Source: Chloroflexota bacterium | GTDB lineage: Bacteria; Chloroflexota; Anaerolineae; 4572-78; J111 | Direction of reading: 5' to 3' | Length of the DNA stretch: 54,343 nt | Assembly: GCA_016860845.1 (NCBI GenBank) | Contig: BOKF01000056.1 | Location: 1 to 54,343, forward strand | Shown here: piece by piece, positions 42,281 to 51,637 of the stretch | Position numbering within the stretch: the first letter of the stretch is position 1 | Layout: the number at the start of each line of letters is the position of its first letter | Made by a program: the position numbers and the translations under genes | The notes under the pieces: model-generated | The model's database searches: none | Seen by the model: only the letters and a program-made list of their open reading frames with translations | What the model was told of the DNA's origin: nothing

Positions 42281-43045
42281 CTACACCATCACCTTGCCCC
42301 CATCCACATGAATCGCCTGCCCGGCGATGTAGCTGGCGCTGTCGCTGCACAGGAAGAGGACCAGTTCGGCCACCTCTTCGACTTGGCCGAGGCGGCGCTG
42401 CGGAATTTCCTGCATCCATTTGGCCATCATCGCCTCGTTGTGGCGCAGTTTTTCGGTCATCGGGGTGATGATGACACCCGGACAAACGGCATTAACCCGG
42501 ATGCCGTACTCGGCAAATTCGCGGGCGCATTCTTTGGTAAAGCCGACGACCCCCGCTTTGCTGGCGCAGTAAGCCGAGCGCAGGGTAATGGGAATGCTGT
42601 GCCCGGCGATAGAAGCGATATTGACAATGACTCCGCTGCCCTGTGCCCGCATCACTCGCCCCGCCGCCTGGCTGCACAGGAAGGTTCCTTTCAGATTCAC
42701 TCCCAGTGTCCTATCCCAGGTTTCCTCGGCCATCTCCAGCACCGAGGCTGTTGGCTCAACCCCGGCATTATTGACCAAAATGTCCAGCCGGCCCCAGCGC
42801 CCGGTAACAGCCTGAACCATCGCCTGCACCCCCGGGCTATCATCTACAGAAACCCCGTAATCTATCGCCTCGCCGCCGCCGGCCCGGATTAATTCCGCCG
42901 TAGCTCGAGCAGTATCAGCATTAATATCGTTAACACAAACTTTGGCCCCACACTCGGCCAGACGTTGGGCAATGGCTTGACCAATGCCCTGGCCTGCGCC
43001 CGTCACTAGCGCGACTTTTCCAGAGAGATCAATCTTAATTTTCAT
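42281..43045 (-). CDS. SDR family oxidoreductase (FabG-like)
   Basis: A 254-residue NAD(P)-dependent short-chain dehydrogenase. The cofactor site 'VTGAGQGIGQAIA' is at 15-27, 'NNAGVEP' near 93, catalytic Ser and Tyr-x-x-x-Lys as 'IASIAGHS' and 'YCASKAG' near 145-165, and 'NAVCPGVIITPM' near 190. Asp after the second strand ('CVNDIN') favours NAD. Substrate unknown. Confidence 0.92.
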   Translation of the reverse strand: MKIKIDLSGKVALVTGAGQGIGQAIAQRLAECGAKVCVNDINADTARATAELIRAGGGEAIDYGVSVDDSPGVQAMVQAVTGRWGRLDILVNNAGVEPTASVLEMAEETWDRTLGVNLKGTFLCSQAAGRVMRAQGSGVIVNIASIAGHSIPITLRSAYCASKAGVVGFTKECAREFAEYGIRVNAVCPGVIITPMTEKLRHNEAMMAKWMQEIPQRRLGQVEEVAELVLFLCSDSASYIAGQAIHVDGGKVMV

Positions 43046-43071
43046 CTATCTGCTCCTTTTCAATCCCATAG

Positions 43072-43129
43072 ACCTGACCGCCGACCGCAAATAAGCCTCG
43101 GCGGTCGGCGGTCCTCGGTCAGCGGTCGT
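43072..43129. repeat. Palindromic repeat (GACCGCCGACCGC type)
   Basis: CCTGACCGCCGACCGC pairs with GCGGTCGGCGGTC around AAATAAGCCTC; another GGTCAGCGGTC follows. It lies between the SDR and the second M23 gene. Confidence 0.65.
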
Positions 43130-43858
43130 TTAGCGGCTGGCTATTGGCTCGCAGGTAAAATCGGGGCGGCAGAGGGGCGGCCTGTCGGCGCAACTGGCGC
43201 TGAGACGCATGCCCAGGTAGGGGGAAGGATCAATGGTGTTGGCCATGTCAGTCTCGTTGAGAAAGCGGCCTTTGCCGTCGTCAAGCACGATGCTAAAGTG
43301 GAGGTGGGTGTCAATGGGCCGCCATGATTGACCGTTGTAGTCGCCCTGGTAGCCCAAAAGCGTGCCTTGCTTAACCGGCAGCTCGACGGTGCCTGGAGGA
43401 ATCTGGTCAATAATGTAACTCTGGCCGGAGCTGTCGCCCATGTGCGTGTAATAGGTCCAAATCTGGCGGCCTGGCAGCAGTGGGTCTTGAGGATGGCGAA
43501 TGATGACCGCGCTGGTCCATTCGGGCAGGCGAGTGACATAGCCATCAAAAGCCGCATAAACCGGGGTGACGCCGTTGCCTTCCAGCCCAAAAATGTCAAG
43601 GCCGGAGTGGTTGACTGTTCCCAGAATGCTGTCGCCGTAGAGGATGCCCACCCAGCCGGCGGTCGGCATAACAAAGGGGGCCGCAGTGCATTGGGCCAGC
43701 CCGCTGGCTCTGGGCAAATCAGCGCCGTCCGGGTTGGCTGGGAGTGGAGCAGAGGAATTGCTGGGGCGCAGCCGGGTATACGTAAAGAGGTACATAAACC
43801 CGGCGCAAAGCAGAAGCATAATCACAATGGCCAGGAGCCACTTAATAAACTCTTTCAT
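43130..43858 (-). CDS. M23 family metallopeptidase (short)
   Basis: A 242-residue peptidase with one N-terminal TM (residues 6-28) and an M23 domain with 'HSGLDIFGL' near 84 and 'DTHLHFSIV' near 185, so the zinc ligands are present. No stalk, unlike the M23 protein at 40903. It probably acts on peptidoglycan or a related wall polymer outside the membrane. 'CADRPPLCRPDFTCE' at the end holds three Cys. Confidence 0.85.
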   Translation of the reverse strand: MKEFIKWLLAIVIMLLLCAGFMYLFTYTRLRPSNSSAPLPANPDGADLPRASGLAQCTAAPFVMPTAGWVGILYGDSILGTVNHSGLDIFGLEGNGVTPVYAAFDGYVTRLPEWTSAVIIRHPQDPLLPGRQIWTYYTHMGDSSGQSYIIDQIPPGTVELPVKQGTLLGYQGDYNGQSWRPIDTHLHFSIVLDDGKGRFLNETDMANTIDPSPYLGMRLSASCADRPPLCRPDFTCEPIASR

Positions 43859-43881
43859 GAGACTCTATCGGGGAAGAACCA

Positions 43882-43963
43882 GGTGACAGGCACTTTTAAA
43901 CATAAATATAGATAGGTTTTATTCAAATAAGCCCAGTTAGTAGTCCGATAAGTGCCTGTCACC
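43882..43963. repeat. MITE-like element with 14-bp perfect terminal inverted repeats
   Basis: GGTGACAGGCACTT (43882-43895) and its exact complement AAGTGCCTGTCACC (43950-43963) flank 54 AT-rich bases with no coding content. GGTGACAGGCAC ends are known from small mobile repeats in several bacteria. Confidence 0.6.
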
Positions 43964-44062
43964 TTAATCCCGATGAAATTTTGCAGCTTGAACTAACTCT
44001 TCTTTTTATGTCTACTTGATAGTAGTTTACTCAGATTCGTCGCTGCGTCAATCTTCAGCATA

Positions 44063-44392
44063 TTATAAGATTGTAGCCAAAACCCACTGCCAGCCCCAAA
44101 ACGCGCCCATTCCCAGCAAAATCGTCAGCAGCAAATTTTGGCTAAACCAGCTAATTCCCAGAGCCGCGACCGCGCCCACCAGATAAGCATTGGTGTAGCT
44201 GAGATGCAGCCCTTCGCCTGTCGGGATCAGTACGGCTGGCACGATGATCGCGGTCAGCACCGCCGGCGGCACGTAACGCAGAGCATTGACCAACTGCGCC
44301 GGAAACTCAAACCGCCCGGCTACCAGGAACATCGAATAGCGAATAGCAAATGTAACTATCATCATTCCAGCAATTAGATATATTTCTTGCAT
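44063..44392 (-). CDS. azlD: AzlD family branched-chain amino acid exporter subunit
   Basis: A 109-residue membrane protein with four hydrophobic segments, the small partner of AzlC. 'RYVPPAVLTAIIVPAVL' near residue 38 is the family's signature. The pair exports branched-chain amino acids or azaleucine. It follows azlC after a 70-bp repeat on the same strand. Confidence 0.9.
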   Translation of the reverse strand: MQEIYLIAGMMIVTFAIRYSMFLVAGRFEFPAQLVNALRYVPPAVLTAIIVPAVLIPTGEGLHLSYTNAYLVGAVAALGISWFSQNLLLTILLGMGAFWGWQWVLATIL

Positions 44393-44416
44393 AAAATTTC
44401 CTCGTCAGAAAAACCG

Positions 44417-44476
44417 AATGCGTAATGATTTAACGTATAGACACTTTTTAGAACTTTACGTTTTACGCATTACGTT
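44417..44476. repeat. Palindromic repeat between azlC and azlD
   Basis: AATGCGTAATG and TTTTACGCATTACG are complementary around an AT-rich middle. The right arm supplies the stop codon and last codons of azlC, so this repeat has changed the protein's C-terminus. Confidence 0.6.
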
Positions 44477-45206
44477 TCACACTCATACGTTCAGCCACAA
44501 TTCCGGTGATAATCCCGGCCAGGGCGGCTAAGATCAGGCCCAGTTTGTTGGGCAAGGGATAGGCCAGCACCGCCACCAGGCCGGAGACGATCACCGCCGC
44601 CAGCATCGGCCGGTTCTTGAGATAGGGGACAACCATGCCGATGAACGTGACCGGCATGGCGAAATCCAGGCCCCAGGCAGCCGCATCAGGGAGGAGCTGG
44701 CCGACCGTCAGCCCCAGCCAGGTGCAAACCTGCCAGTTGGCATACATAAACACCGCTGACCCCAGCCAATACCAATGTTTATAAGGCGAGGTATCGCTCT
44801 GATTGTAGCGATTGGCGGCGACGACGAAGGTTTCGTCGGTGAGCCAAAAGGCCAGGGGAATTTGCCAGCGTTGGGAGAGACGTTTGACCTGGGGCGCCAG
44901 CGTCGCCGAATAAAGGGCGTGGCGCAGGTTGACCACAAAAGTGGTCAGCACGATAAAGGGCAAGCTCGTGCCGGCCATCAGCAGCCCGACGGCAATAAAT
45001 TGGGCCGATCCGGCAAAGACAAAGGCCGACATCGCCGCTGTACCGGCAAAAGACAAACCACTTCCTGCGGCCAGGGTGCCAAAAATAATACCAAAGGGAA
45101 TAGCCCCCACAATAAGGGGGAAGGTGTCCCTGGCGCCGGCCAAAAATTCGCTGCGCAGAGAGGGGACAGCGCGGGCATTTGATTGAGTGATTGCTTGAGT
45201 CCTCAT
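44463..45206 (-). CDS. azlC: AzlC family branched-chain amino acid permease
   Basis: A 247-residue permease with seven to eight hydrophobic segments, the large partner of AzlD. '[19 protein letters not shown]' (near residue 34) and '[11 protein letters not shown]' (near 115) are diagnostic. The last few residues come from a palindromic repeat. An AraC-type regulator gene stands upstream on the same strand, a common arrangement. Confidence 0.92.
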   Translation of the reverse strand: MRTQAITQSNARAVPSLRSEFLAGARDTFPLIVGAIPFGIIFGTLAAGSGLSFAGTAAMSAFVFAGSAQFIAVGLLMAGTSLPFIVLTTFVVNLRHALYSATLAPQVKRLSQRWQIPLAFWLTDETFVVAANRYNQSDTSPYKHWYWLGSAVFMYANWQVCTWLGLTVGQLLPDAAAWGLDFAMPVTFIGMVVPYLKNRPMLAAVIVSGLVAVLAYPLPNKLGLILAALAGIITGIVAERMSVKRNA

Positions 45207-45287
45207 TGCTTCCGTAATTCTTTGAAAATCAGTAATTCCAAATTTGGAAATCGGATGAGCAATTTTGAGCCAATTTCGCGGAGTGAG

Positions 45288-45326
45288 GCATCCTCAGATG
45301 CCGAACGTTGCCGCATCTGAGGATGC
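45288..45326. repeat. Inverted repeat with perfect 14-bp arms
   Basis: GCATCCTCAGATGC (45288-45301) and its complement (45313-45326) around 11 bases. It lies between the AraC gene and azlC and could form a strong hairpin in their common transcript. Confidence 0.7.
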
Positions 45327-45415
45327 TGGCTCCTCATATTTGGAATTGCTGTTTAAAAATATGGAGACTTGATAGATGTTTGAAAAATCTACCGGGTCTT
45401 CTGAGCATATCAGAC

Positions 45416-46276
45416 TCAAGCTAATTTGTCTTGTACATTCTTGCGCTGGAGCAAATATTGCCCAGGAGCAACGCCCACAATACCTTTGAAACGCTTCGTC
45501 AGATGACTCTGGTCGGCAAAACCGGTTTCAAAGGCTACCTGGGCCGCTGGCCAGCCTTGCGCCAGCAAGGCTTTAGCCCGTTCAACCCGCACCTGGGTTA
45601 GATAGGCATGCGGCGGCAGTCCGGTTTCAGCTCGGAAAGCCCGCAAAAGATGAAAAGGACTGAGATTGGCGATGACAGCCAGTTGATCTAACAAAACGTT
45701 TTCGGCATAATGCGCTTCTAAATACTCGCGTACCCGGCGGACGGCCTGGTGTTCCCTCCCGGCCGGGCGTAAACCGGGCGAGCGTGTCGCATGCCGGTTG
45801 ATGAGTTGGACTAAGGTTGAGACAAAATGGGACTCGCGCTCAAGCGCAGGGGTAGCCGGATTCTCCAAGGTCAGGTGAAGTTGGCGGATGAGCTGGCGCA
45901 GATATTCATCTTGAATAACCGGTTCAAGGAAATTGGGGATGTCTGCAGGCCGTCCGGTTATTTCAACCATCGCCTTTTGTACTAAAGGGATGGCCGGATA
46001 CAACATGCGGTATGTCCAGCCAGCTTCGGTGACGGCCTGGCCGGTGTGAACTTCGCCGGGATTAATCACGACCACACTACCCGCCGGAGCGATGTACTCG
46101 GCCCCACGGTAGTAAAATCCCTCAGCACCCTGCTCAATAATGCCCATGGCAAAGCCATCGTGCGTGTGCCGGGCGAAAGTATGAGTAATATAAGTTGCGT
46201 GCAATAATTCAAGCTTGCCTAGCTCATGAGCATGCCAAAACTTGACCCGCTCGTGAGGGGGTTGAGGACTCATCAT
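45416..46276 (-). CDS. AraC family regulator with cupin sensor domain
   Basis: A 286-residue regulator. The N-terminal half is a cupin-like ligand domain ('HTHDGFAMGIIEQGAEGFYYR', in pieces near residues 37-56). The C-terminal half has two helix-turn-helix units, with 'LAVIANLSPFHLLRAFRAETG' (near 205) and the second 'VAFETGFADQSHLTKRFKG' (near 250). It stands before azlC on the same strand and probably controls export of an amino acid. Confidence 0.9.
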   Translation of the reverse strand: MMSPQPPHERVKFWHAHELGKLELLHATYITHTFARHTHDGFAMGIIEQGAEGFYYRGAEYIAPAGSVVVINPGEVHTGQAVTEAGWTYRMLYPAIPLVQKAMVEITGRPADIPNFLEPVIQDEYLRQLIRQLHLTLENPATPALERESHFVSTLVQLINRHATRSPGLRPAGREHQAVRRVREYLEAHYAENVLLDQLAVIANLSPFHLLRAFRAETGLPPHAYLTQVRVERAKALLAQGWPAAQVAFETGFADQSHLTKRFKGIVGVAPGQYLLQRKNVQDKLA

Positions 46277-46315
46277 ACCCTTCCGAGGACACTTTTCTAA
46301 TAGAGAAATCAGTTA

Positions 46316-46387
46316 AACATCAGACAATCAGGAGTGCAAAAGTGCACTTTTGCACTCCTACACAGCCTAACGAATTGTCTGAGTTTT
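46316..46387. repeat. Nested palindromes with a 30-bp perfect core
   Basis: Outer arms TCAGACAAT (46320-46328) and ATTGTCTGA (46374-46382) enclose a perfect 30-bp palindrome (46330-46359) whose half is AGGAGTGCAAAAGTG. It sits before the AraC gene and may be an operator or a cruciform. Confidence 0.6.
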
Positions 46388-46476
46388 AATTGTGCTGTCC
46401 ATAAGTATTAAACCACAGGTTAACCAGTTTGCGAAATAACCAATTCAAGCAGGTTGAGGGCATCCAATTATCTACA

Positions 46477-46496
46477 GGGTCCACATTTGTGGACCC
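46477..46496. repeat. Short hairpin after the oxidoreductase gene
   Basis: GGGTCCACA-TT-TGTGGACCC directly follows the stop of the oxidoreductase gene. It has no T tract, so a terminator role is unsure. Confidence 0.5.
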
Positions 46497-46498
46497 AT

Positions 46499-47776
46499 TC
46501 AGGAGACAGCGTCCAGAAAACGATAATACGCGGCTGCCAGCGGTAAAAACCAGGGAGTGCCTCGATAGAAAAAATGAGTTTGGTGGGGAATATCGGCAAA
46601 GGGGCTGCGCGAAATGCGCCCGGAGATCAACTCTGCCGCTTCTTTGCCCAGGTAGCCTGACAGCGCCACGCCGTGCCCACCGTAGCCAAAGGCATAGTAG
46701 ATGCCGCCCACCCGGCCGATATGCGGCATTAAATCAAAAGTGATACCCAGCCGCCCGGTCCAGCTATGAGTCACGGGAAAGCCGCGCAGTTGGGGAAAAA
46801 TGTGGACCATCGTTTCATAAAGATTGCGGGCGCTTTCCACCAAATCCAGATCAGGCGAGAGGTTGTTGCGCCCGCCCATAGACATCCGGCCATCAGGGGT
46901 CAGCCGGAAGTAATTGAGAAACCACTTGGTGCTGTACATCACCCGGTTTTTGGGGCTGAGTTCCTGCTGCAACTCTGGCGCAAGCGGTTCGGTGGTAATC
47001 ATGTAACTCCCCACGGGAAAGACCCGGCGCTGAATCGCAGGTATGAGCGGGCCGGTGTAGCCATTGGTCGCCAGCAGAATTTCGGCCGCTCTGAGCGTCC
47101 CTTGGCTGGTGGTCAGCTCAAAATCGCCACCTTGCGCCGGGCGATGGATCGCATGGACCTCGGTATGTTCAACCAACTTGGCCCCGGCCCTGGCCACAGC
47201 GCAGGCCAAACCATAGACATACTTGGCGGGGTGCAGCCCACCGCCCATCTTTTCAACCAATCCCCCCGGAAAAACAGTAGAACCAATTTCCTCGCGGATG
47301 CGCTCCGCTGGAACGAGTTCCATTTCGTGAAAGTCCAACTCATGGGCCATCCACTCGATTTCTGTGGCCATATGCCGGTAATGAGCAGGTTTACAAGCCA
47401 GGGCAATCCCCCCCTGACCGCTGTAGTCGCAGTCAATCCCTTCTTCGGCCAGCATTTGCTCCAGGTAGCGCACCGCCGCAACCGAGGCCTGCCACAATTC
47501 CCGGCCCATTTCCGGCCCGTATTTTTTGAAAGCGCGCCGGATATTCAGCTTCAGCCCCGGTGCTACCTGGCCCCCGTTAACCGAACTGGCCCCGCCGCCA
47601 ATCTCTCGCTGCTCCAAAACTGCCACAGTCGCCCTGCCTTTGGCCAGCGTTCGCGCCGCCGACAGGCCGGTGTAGCCGCCGCCCACAATCGCTACATCCA
47701 CTCGTTCCGGCAGCGGCGAAACGGGCAAATCTACCGGGCGGGGGAAGTCATCGGTCCAGAAGGGAGTTGTTTTCAC
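46499..47776 (-). CDS. FAD-dependent amine/amino-acid oxidoreductase (PuuB/DadA-like)
   Basis: A 425-residue flavoprotein. The FAD-binding 'VAIVGGGYTGLSAARTLAKG' begins at residue 28, the second nucleotide phrase 'LLATNGYTGPLIPAIQRRVF' (near 235) and the C-terminal 'YYAFGYGGHGVALSGYLGK' (near 365) fit the gamma-glutamylputrescine oxidase/DadA group. It oxidises an amine or D-amino acid. The neighbouring AraC gene could control it as well as azlCD. Substrate not decided by the sequence. Confidence 0.88.
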   Translation of the reverse strand: MKTTPFWTDDFPRPVDLPVSPLPERVDVAIVGGGYTGLSAARTLAKGRATVAVLEQREIGGGASSVNGGQVAPGLKLNIRRAFKKYGPEMGRELWQASVAAVRYLEQMLAEEGIDCDYSGQGGIALACKPAHYRHMATEIEWMAHELDFHEMELVPAERIREEIGSTVFPGGLVEKMGGGLHPAKYVYGLACAVARAGAKLVEHTEVHAIHRPAQGGDFELTTSQGTLRAAEILLATNGYTGPLIPAIQRRVFPVGSYMITTEPLAPELQQELSPKNRVMYSTKWFLNYFRLTPDGRMSMGGRNNLSPDLDLVESARNLYETMVHIFPQLRGFPVTHSWTGRLGITFDLMPHIGRVGGIYYAFGYGGHGVALSGYLGKEAAELISGRISRSPFADIPHQTHFFYRGTPWFLPLAAAYYRFLDAVS

Positions 47777-47932
47777 AAGTTGATCTCCTTATCGGGGTTT
47801 ATAACCCACCGCTACGAATTATACTCTTGACCGTTATCAACGGGCGAATTTCAATCAAAAGTCGAGGCTTTTGTCAATCCGCTCACAATCGTTATATACT
47901 GAGCCTATTCTCGACAAGGTGACACATCCATC

Positions 47933-50900
47933 GTGGCTCAGCACCCATCGCGTTGGGGCATTATTTTGCTCAGTAGCTTCGTCGTGGCCTCGCTCATCGC
48001 TGGCTACTTTGTCCTGCAACTGTGGCGCAGCGTTCCACCTGCCCCTGCCGGCCTCCTCGCGGCCGAGAAGGGTTACGGCGTCACCCTTGACCTGACTCTG
48101 TATGATGAGGATATTCTGCCTCAAACGCTGGACACCCTGCACGATAACGGCCTCACCTGGCTGCGCCAGCCCGTCGCCTGGGCGGAAATTGAACCAACTC
48201 CCGGCCAATTTAACTGGTCAAATCTGGACCGAGTTGTAGGGCAAATTGCCAAATTACCCTACAAGGTAAACCTCATCCTTGTTCTGCAGACTACCCCCGC
48301 CTGGGCCAGACCGGCCAACGCCTCCCCGACCACTCCACCGGCTGAAGTCAGCGACTTCGGCAATTTTGCCCGCGCTCTCGCCGCCCGCTATGGCGACCGG
48401 ATTGAGTACTACCAAATCTGGCACGAGCCAAATCTCAGCGCCAATTGGGGTAACGGCTTTGTTGATCCCAGTGCATATACCGACCTGCTGCGCGAAGCTG
48501 CCTTCAATATCCGCGCGGCTGACCCGCAGGCTGTCATCCTCACGGCGGCCCTGGCCCCCACATTGGAAAACGGCCCGCTCAACCTCAACGAATTGACCTA
48601 CCTCGATCAACTTTATCAGGCTAAGGCCAACCGCTGGTTCGACGTTGTCGCCGGGCAAGCGTACGGCTTCGACGCCGAGCCGGCTGACCCGGCCCGGCTC
48701 GATCGCCTCAATTTTAGCCGCCCGGAACTGCTGCGCCGGGTGATGCTCGACCACGGCGATGCTGATACCCCCATCTGGACCACCGCTTTTGGTTGGAACG
48801 CCCTCCCTGCCGATTGGACCGGCCAGCCCTCTCCCTGGAAAAGTGACGTGCCGGAGGTACAGGCCAACCGTACCGCTGCCGCCATTGCGCGGGCCAGACG
48901 TGACTGGCCCTGGTTGGGACCAATGCTGGCTGTCCGCTGGGATGCGGCTAATTTGGCCGAGGATGATCCAGCTCGCGGATTTGCCTTACAAGAGACTGCC
49001 CCCGTTCTGGTCGCCCTTCAAGCGTCTGCTGCTACTTCACCTGTCGCCACGGCCGGGCGCTACCCCACCGACGACCCCAGCGGACGCTACAGTCCCGGCT
49101 GGCGCTTTGCCCAAGCTCAAGCCGACATTCCCCGCCACGAGCCGCGCACCTTGACCATCCCCTTTGCCGGCACTCGCCTCGATTTGACGGTCAATCGCGG
49201 CCCGTATCGGGGTTATCTGTGGGTCCAAATTGACGGCCAGCCGGCCAATGCCCTCCCCCAGGATGACCAGGGCCGCAGCTACATAGTTCTCTACGATCCC
49301 CTGCGGGAGAGCGAAACTGTGACTCTGGCCCGACATCTGGCTTCCGGCCCGCATGAAGCGGTCATCGAGGCCGAGGGCGGCTGGGGGCAGTGGGCTATCG
49401 GCGGCTGGACGGTTTACAACGAAAGCGACACCCGGGTGGCGCAAATCGGGTTTACTGCCGCCACTATCGTCGCTGCGCTCAGTGGGGTGGTCTGTCTGGT
49501 CTGGCTGCTCCAAAACCCGGCTGCACCGGCCCGGTTAGCCTGGGCCTGGGCTGAAATTCTCGTTGCCCTATACGCCATCTTGGGCGAGCGCGGCCAGATT
49601 GTACTGACCTTTGGCCTGGCCCTGGCTTTTTACCTCACCCCGGGCTGGGGCGCTCTAGTCCTGCTGGCTCTCCTGACCCTGACTATTTTGCTGCGGCCCG
49701 ACCTGGGCCTGGCTTTGGTTGCCTTCAGCCTCTCATTCTTTCAGGCGTACAAACAACTACCTCTCGGAAGCGTTTCCCCCATCGAATTGGCCCTGGCCTT
49801 ATCCCTCGCCGGTTTCATCTTTCGTGGACTTCTTTTTTGGGGTCGAATCTGGTATGCACCCTCGTCGTCAAATTTTCATCCTCCATTTTCTATCCTCCAT
49901 TTGCTATCTTCTATCTTCTATCCTCTATCCACAGACCTCGCTGCTCTCGCTCTGGTCGCTCTGGCCTTCGCCTCAACCCTGGCCGCCGAAAATTTTGGGG
50001 TCAGCCTGCGCGAGTGGCGCGTCGTCGTGGTGGAGTCGGTCATCTTCTACTTTCTGGTACGCCTGGGGCTGGATTTCAACCCCCGACCCCCAGCCCCCGA
50101 CCCCCAGCCCCCGGCCTGGGCCTGGCGCCTGATTGATGCTTTTATCGCCGGGGCGATGCTGCAAGCCTCCATTGCGCTCTATCTCTATTTTTTCACCGGC
50201 CAATCTATCACCGCCGAGGGTGTCCGCCGGGCGTTGGGGCTGGCTTACGGCTCGCCCAACAATCTCTCCCTCTTTCTCGATCGGGCCTGGCCGATTTTGT
50301 TAGCGGTGACAGTCTGGCCGGGTGTCTGGAGCCTCCGGCGCTGGTTTTACAGCGCAGGATTACTGGTGGTGAGTTTGGCGCTCTATCTTACTTTTTCTAA
50401 AGGGGCGTTGTTGTTGGGACTGCCGGCGGGGGTGCTGGCGATGGCGCTGTTTTACGCCGGGCGCAGCGGGGCCGGGCGGCGGCGGTGGCGGCCTGTCTTG
50501 CTGGCAGTGGCGGGCGGGTTGGCCGTGCTGGCCCTGGCCCTCATTCCCCTCAGCCAGACGGAGCGTTTCCGCACTACTTTTGATTTCAACCCGGGCAGCA
50601 CCGGCTTTTTCCGGCTGAAATTGTGGCAGGCCTCGCTGGCCATGCTCCGCGATCACTGGCCCCTGGGCGTCGGGCTGGACAATTTTCTGTACCAGTACCG
50701 GACCCGCTACATTTTGCCGGAAGCCTGGCAAGAACCCAATCTGAGCCATCCCCACAACCTGATTTTGGATTTTGGCACGCGCCTGGGTATTGGGGGGATT
50801 GGGCTGCTGCTGTGGCTGCAGGTCGCTTTTTGGCGCAACGCCTGGCGGTTGTATCAAAAAGCGCCGGGACCGCTCGTTTTGGGGCTAATGGGCAACATGG

Positions 50901-51013
50901 TCGTCTTCCTGGCGCATGGCTTGGTGGATAATTCCTATTTTTTAGTAGATTTAGCTTTCACTTTCTTTTTGACAGTGGGAGTCGTGCAGGGTTTAGTAAA
51001 AGAGTCTACATAA
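47933..51013 (+). CDS. GH-like domain fused to O-antigen ligase-like membrane protein
   Basis: A 1026-residue fusion. After a TM (10-31), residues 45-370 look like a GH39/GH5-type barrel: 'IWHEPN' has the acid/base Glu165, but at the nucleophile place the usual TEFGW reads TAFGW (Ala285), so hydrolysis is probably lost. A beta domain (about 390-490) follows. From 510 to 1020 there are about ten TM segments with an O-antigen ligase/polymerase part ('PHNLILDFGTRLGIGGIGLL' near 930). Two stretches near residue 650 and 720 are encoded by simple repeats inside the gene. It may transfer a glycan outside the membrane. Start GTG 47933. Confidence 0.83.
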   Translation: MAQHPSRWGIILLSSFVVASLIAGYFVLQLWRSVPPAPAGLLAAEKGYGVTLDLTLYDEDILPQTLDTLHDNGLTWLRQPVAWAEIEPTPGQFNWSNLDRVVGQIAKLPYKVNLILVLQTTPAWARPANASPTTPPAEVSDFGNFARALAARYGDRIEYYQIWHEPNLSANWGNGFVDPSAYTDLLREAAFNIRAADPQAVILTAALAPTLENGPLNLNELTYLDQLYQAKANRWFDVVAGQAYGFDAEPADPARLDRLNFSRPELLRRVMLDHGDADTPIWTTAFGWNALPADWTGQPSPWKSDVPEVQANRTAAAIARARRDWPWLGPMLAVRWDAANLAEDDPARGFALQETAPVLVALQASAATSPVATAGRYPTDDPSGRYSPGWRFAQAQADIPRHEPRTLTIPFAGTRLDLTVNRGPYRGYLWVQIDGQPANALPQDDQGRSYIVLYDPLRESETVTLARHLASGPHEAVIEAEGGWGQWAIGGWTVYNESDTRVAQIGFTAATIVAALSGVVCLVWLLQNPAAPARLAWAWAEILVALYAILGERGQIVLTFGLALAFYLTPGWGALVLLALLTLTILLRPDLGLALVAFSLSFFQAYKQLPLGSVSPIELALALSLAGFIFRGLLFWGRIWYAPSSSNFHPPFSILHLLSSIFYPLSTDLAALALVALAFASTLAAENFGVSLREWRVVVVESVIFYFLVRLGLDFNPRPPAPDPQPPAWAWRLIDAFIAGAMLQASIALYLYFFTGQSITAEGVRRALGLAYGSPNNLSLFLDRAWPILLAVTVWPGVWSLRRWFYSAGLLVVSLALYLTFSKGALLLGLPAGVLAMALFYAGRSGAGRRRWRPVLLAVAGGLAVLALALIPLSQTERFRTTFDFNPGSTGFFRLKLWQASLAMLRDHWPLGVGLDNFLYQYRTRYILPEAWQEPNLSHPHNLILDFGTRLGIGGIGLLLWLQVAFWRNAWRLYQKAPGPLVLGLMGNMVVFLAHGLVDNSYFLVDLAFTFFLTVGVVQGLVKEST

Positions 51014-51097
51014 TCTAAAACAGACCTCTTCCTTTGCAAAAACAATTGGCTTCGCTTATGATTAATTCATTCAACATTTTTATACTACAGGTCATCT

Positions 51098-51637
51098 ATG
51101 TTAACGGAAGCCGAACTCTTCATCCAACCATATTCCAGCAAAGATGGGAAAAGCCTATTAGATATTTTGGTAAATGAGTTAAGAAGTAGGAAATGGGTCC
51201 GTTTTCAAGCAGCAGTGGCATTTTTGAGATCGTCAGGTAATTTTCGTAATTTACTTGAGGCAATGCATACATTTGTGGCCGAGGGTGGCACAATCGAGAT
51301 AACATTCGGGGCAGATACATTTGCTGGCAATACAAGAGGTACAGATTATGAGGCAGTAAAGTTACTGCTGTCCGAATTTGAGGAAGAACCAAAAGTAAAA
51401 TTCTACTTGTATCATGAGAGATGGCGTACATTTCACCCCAAAGTGTACTTGTTTTCAAATGAACAGGACGGTAGTGCATTACTCATAGTTGGCTCATCAA
51501 ATTGGAGTGATGGGGGATTAGTAAACAATATCGAAGCGAATGTTCTCTTAAAGCTTCAGCTTGACAAAGAAGATCACAGGCAGTGTTACCAAATGATTTC
51601 CGAATATTTTGCGACATATTGGGCAGAGGTAGAATGA
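51098..51637 (+). CDS. PLD-type nuclease subunit (NgoFVII/BfiI-like catalytic part)
   Basis: A 179-residue phospholipase-D-fold nuclease. The active site is 'FHPKVYLF' (His113, Lys115) with 'GSSNWSDGG' (132-140) and Glu146 after it, as in NgoFVII/BfiI-type restriction enzymes that form dimers through one HKD motif each. BfiI and relatives carry a DNA-binding domain on the same chain; here it seems to be on the next ORF, which overlaps by 4 bases. Low GC suggests transfer. The start follows a weak site in CAGGTCATCT. Confidence 0.82.
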   Translation: MLTEAELFIQPYSSKDGKSLLDILVNELRSRKWVRFQAAVAFLRSSGNFRNLLEAMHTFVAEGGTIEITFGADTFAGNTRGTDYEAVKLLLSEFEEEPKVKFYLYHERWRTFHPKVYLFSNEQDGSALLIVGSSNWSDGGLVNNIEANVLLKLQLDKEDHRQCYQMISEYFATYWAEVE

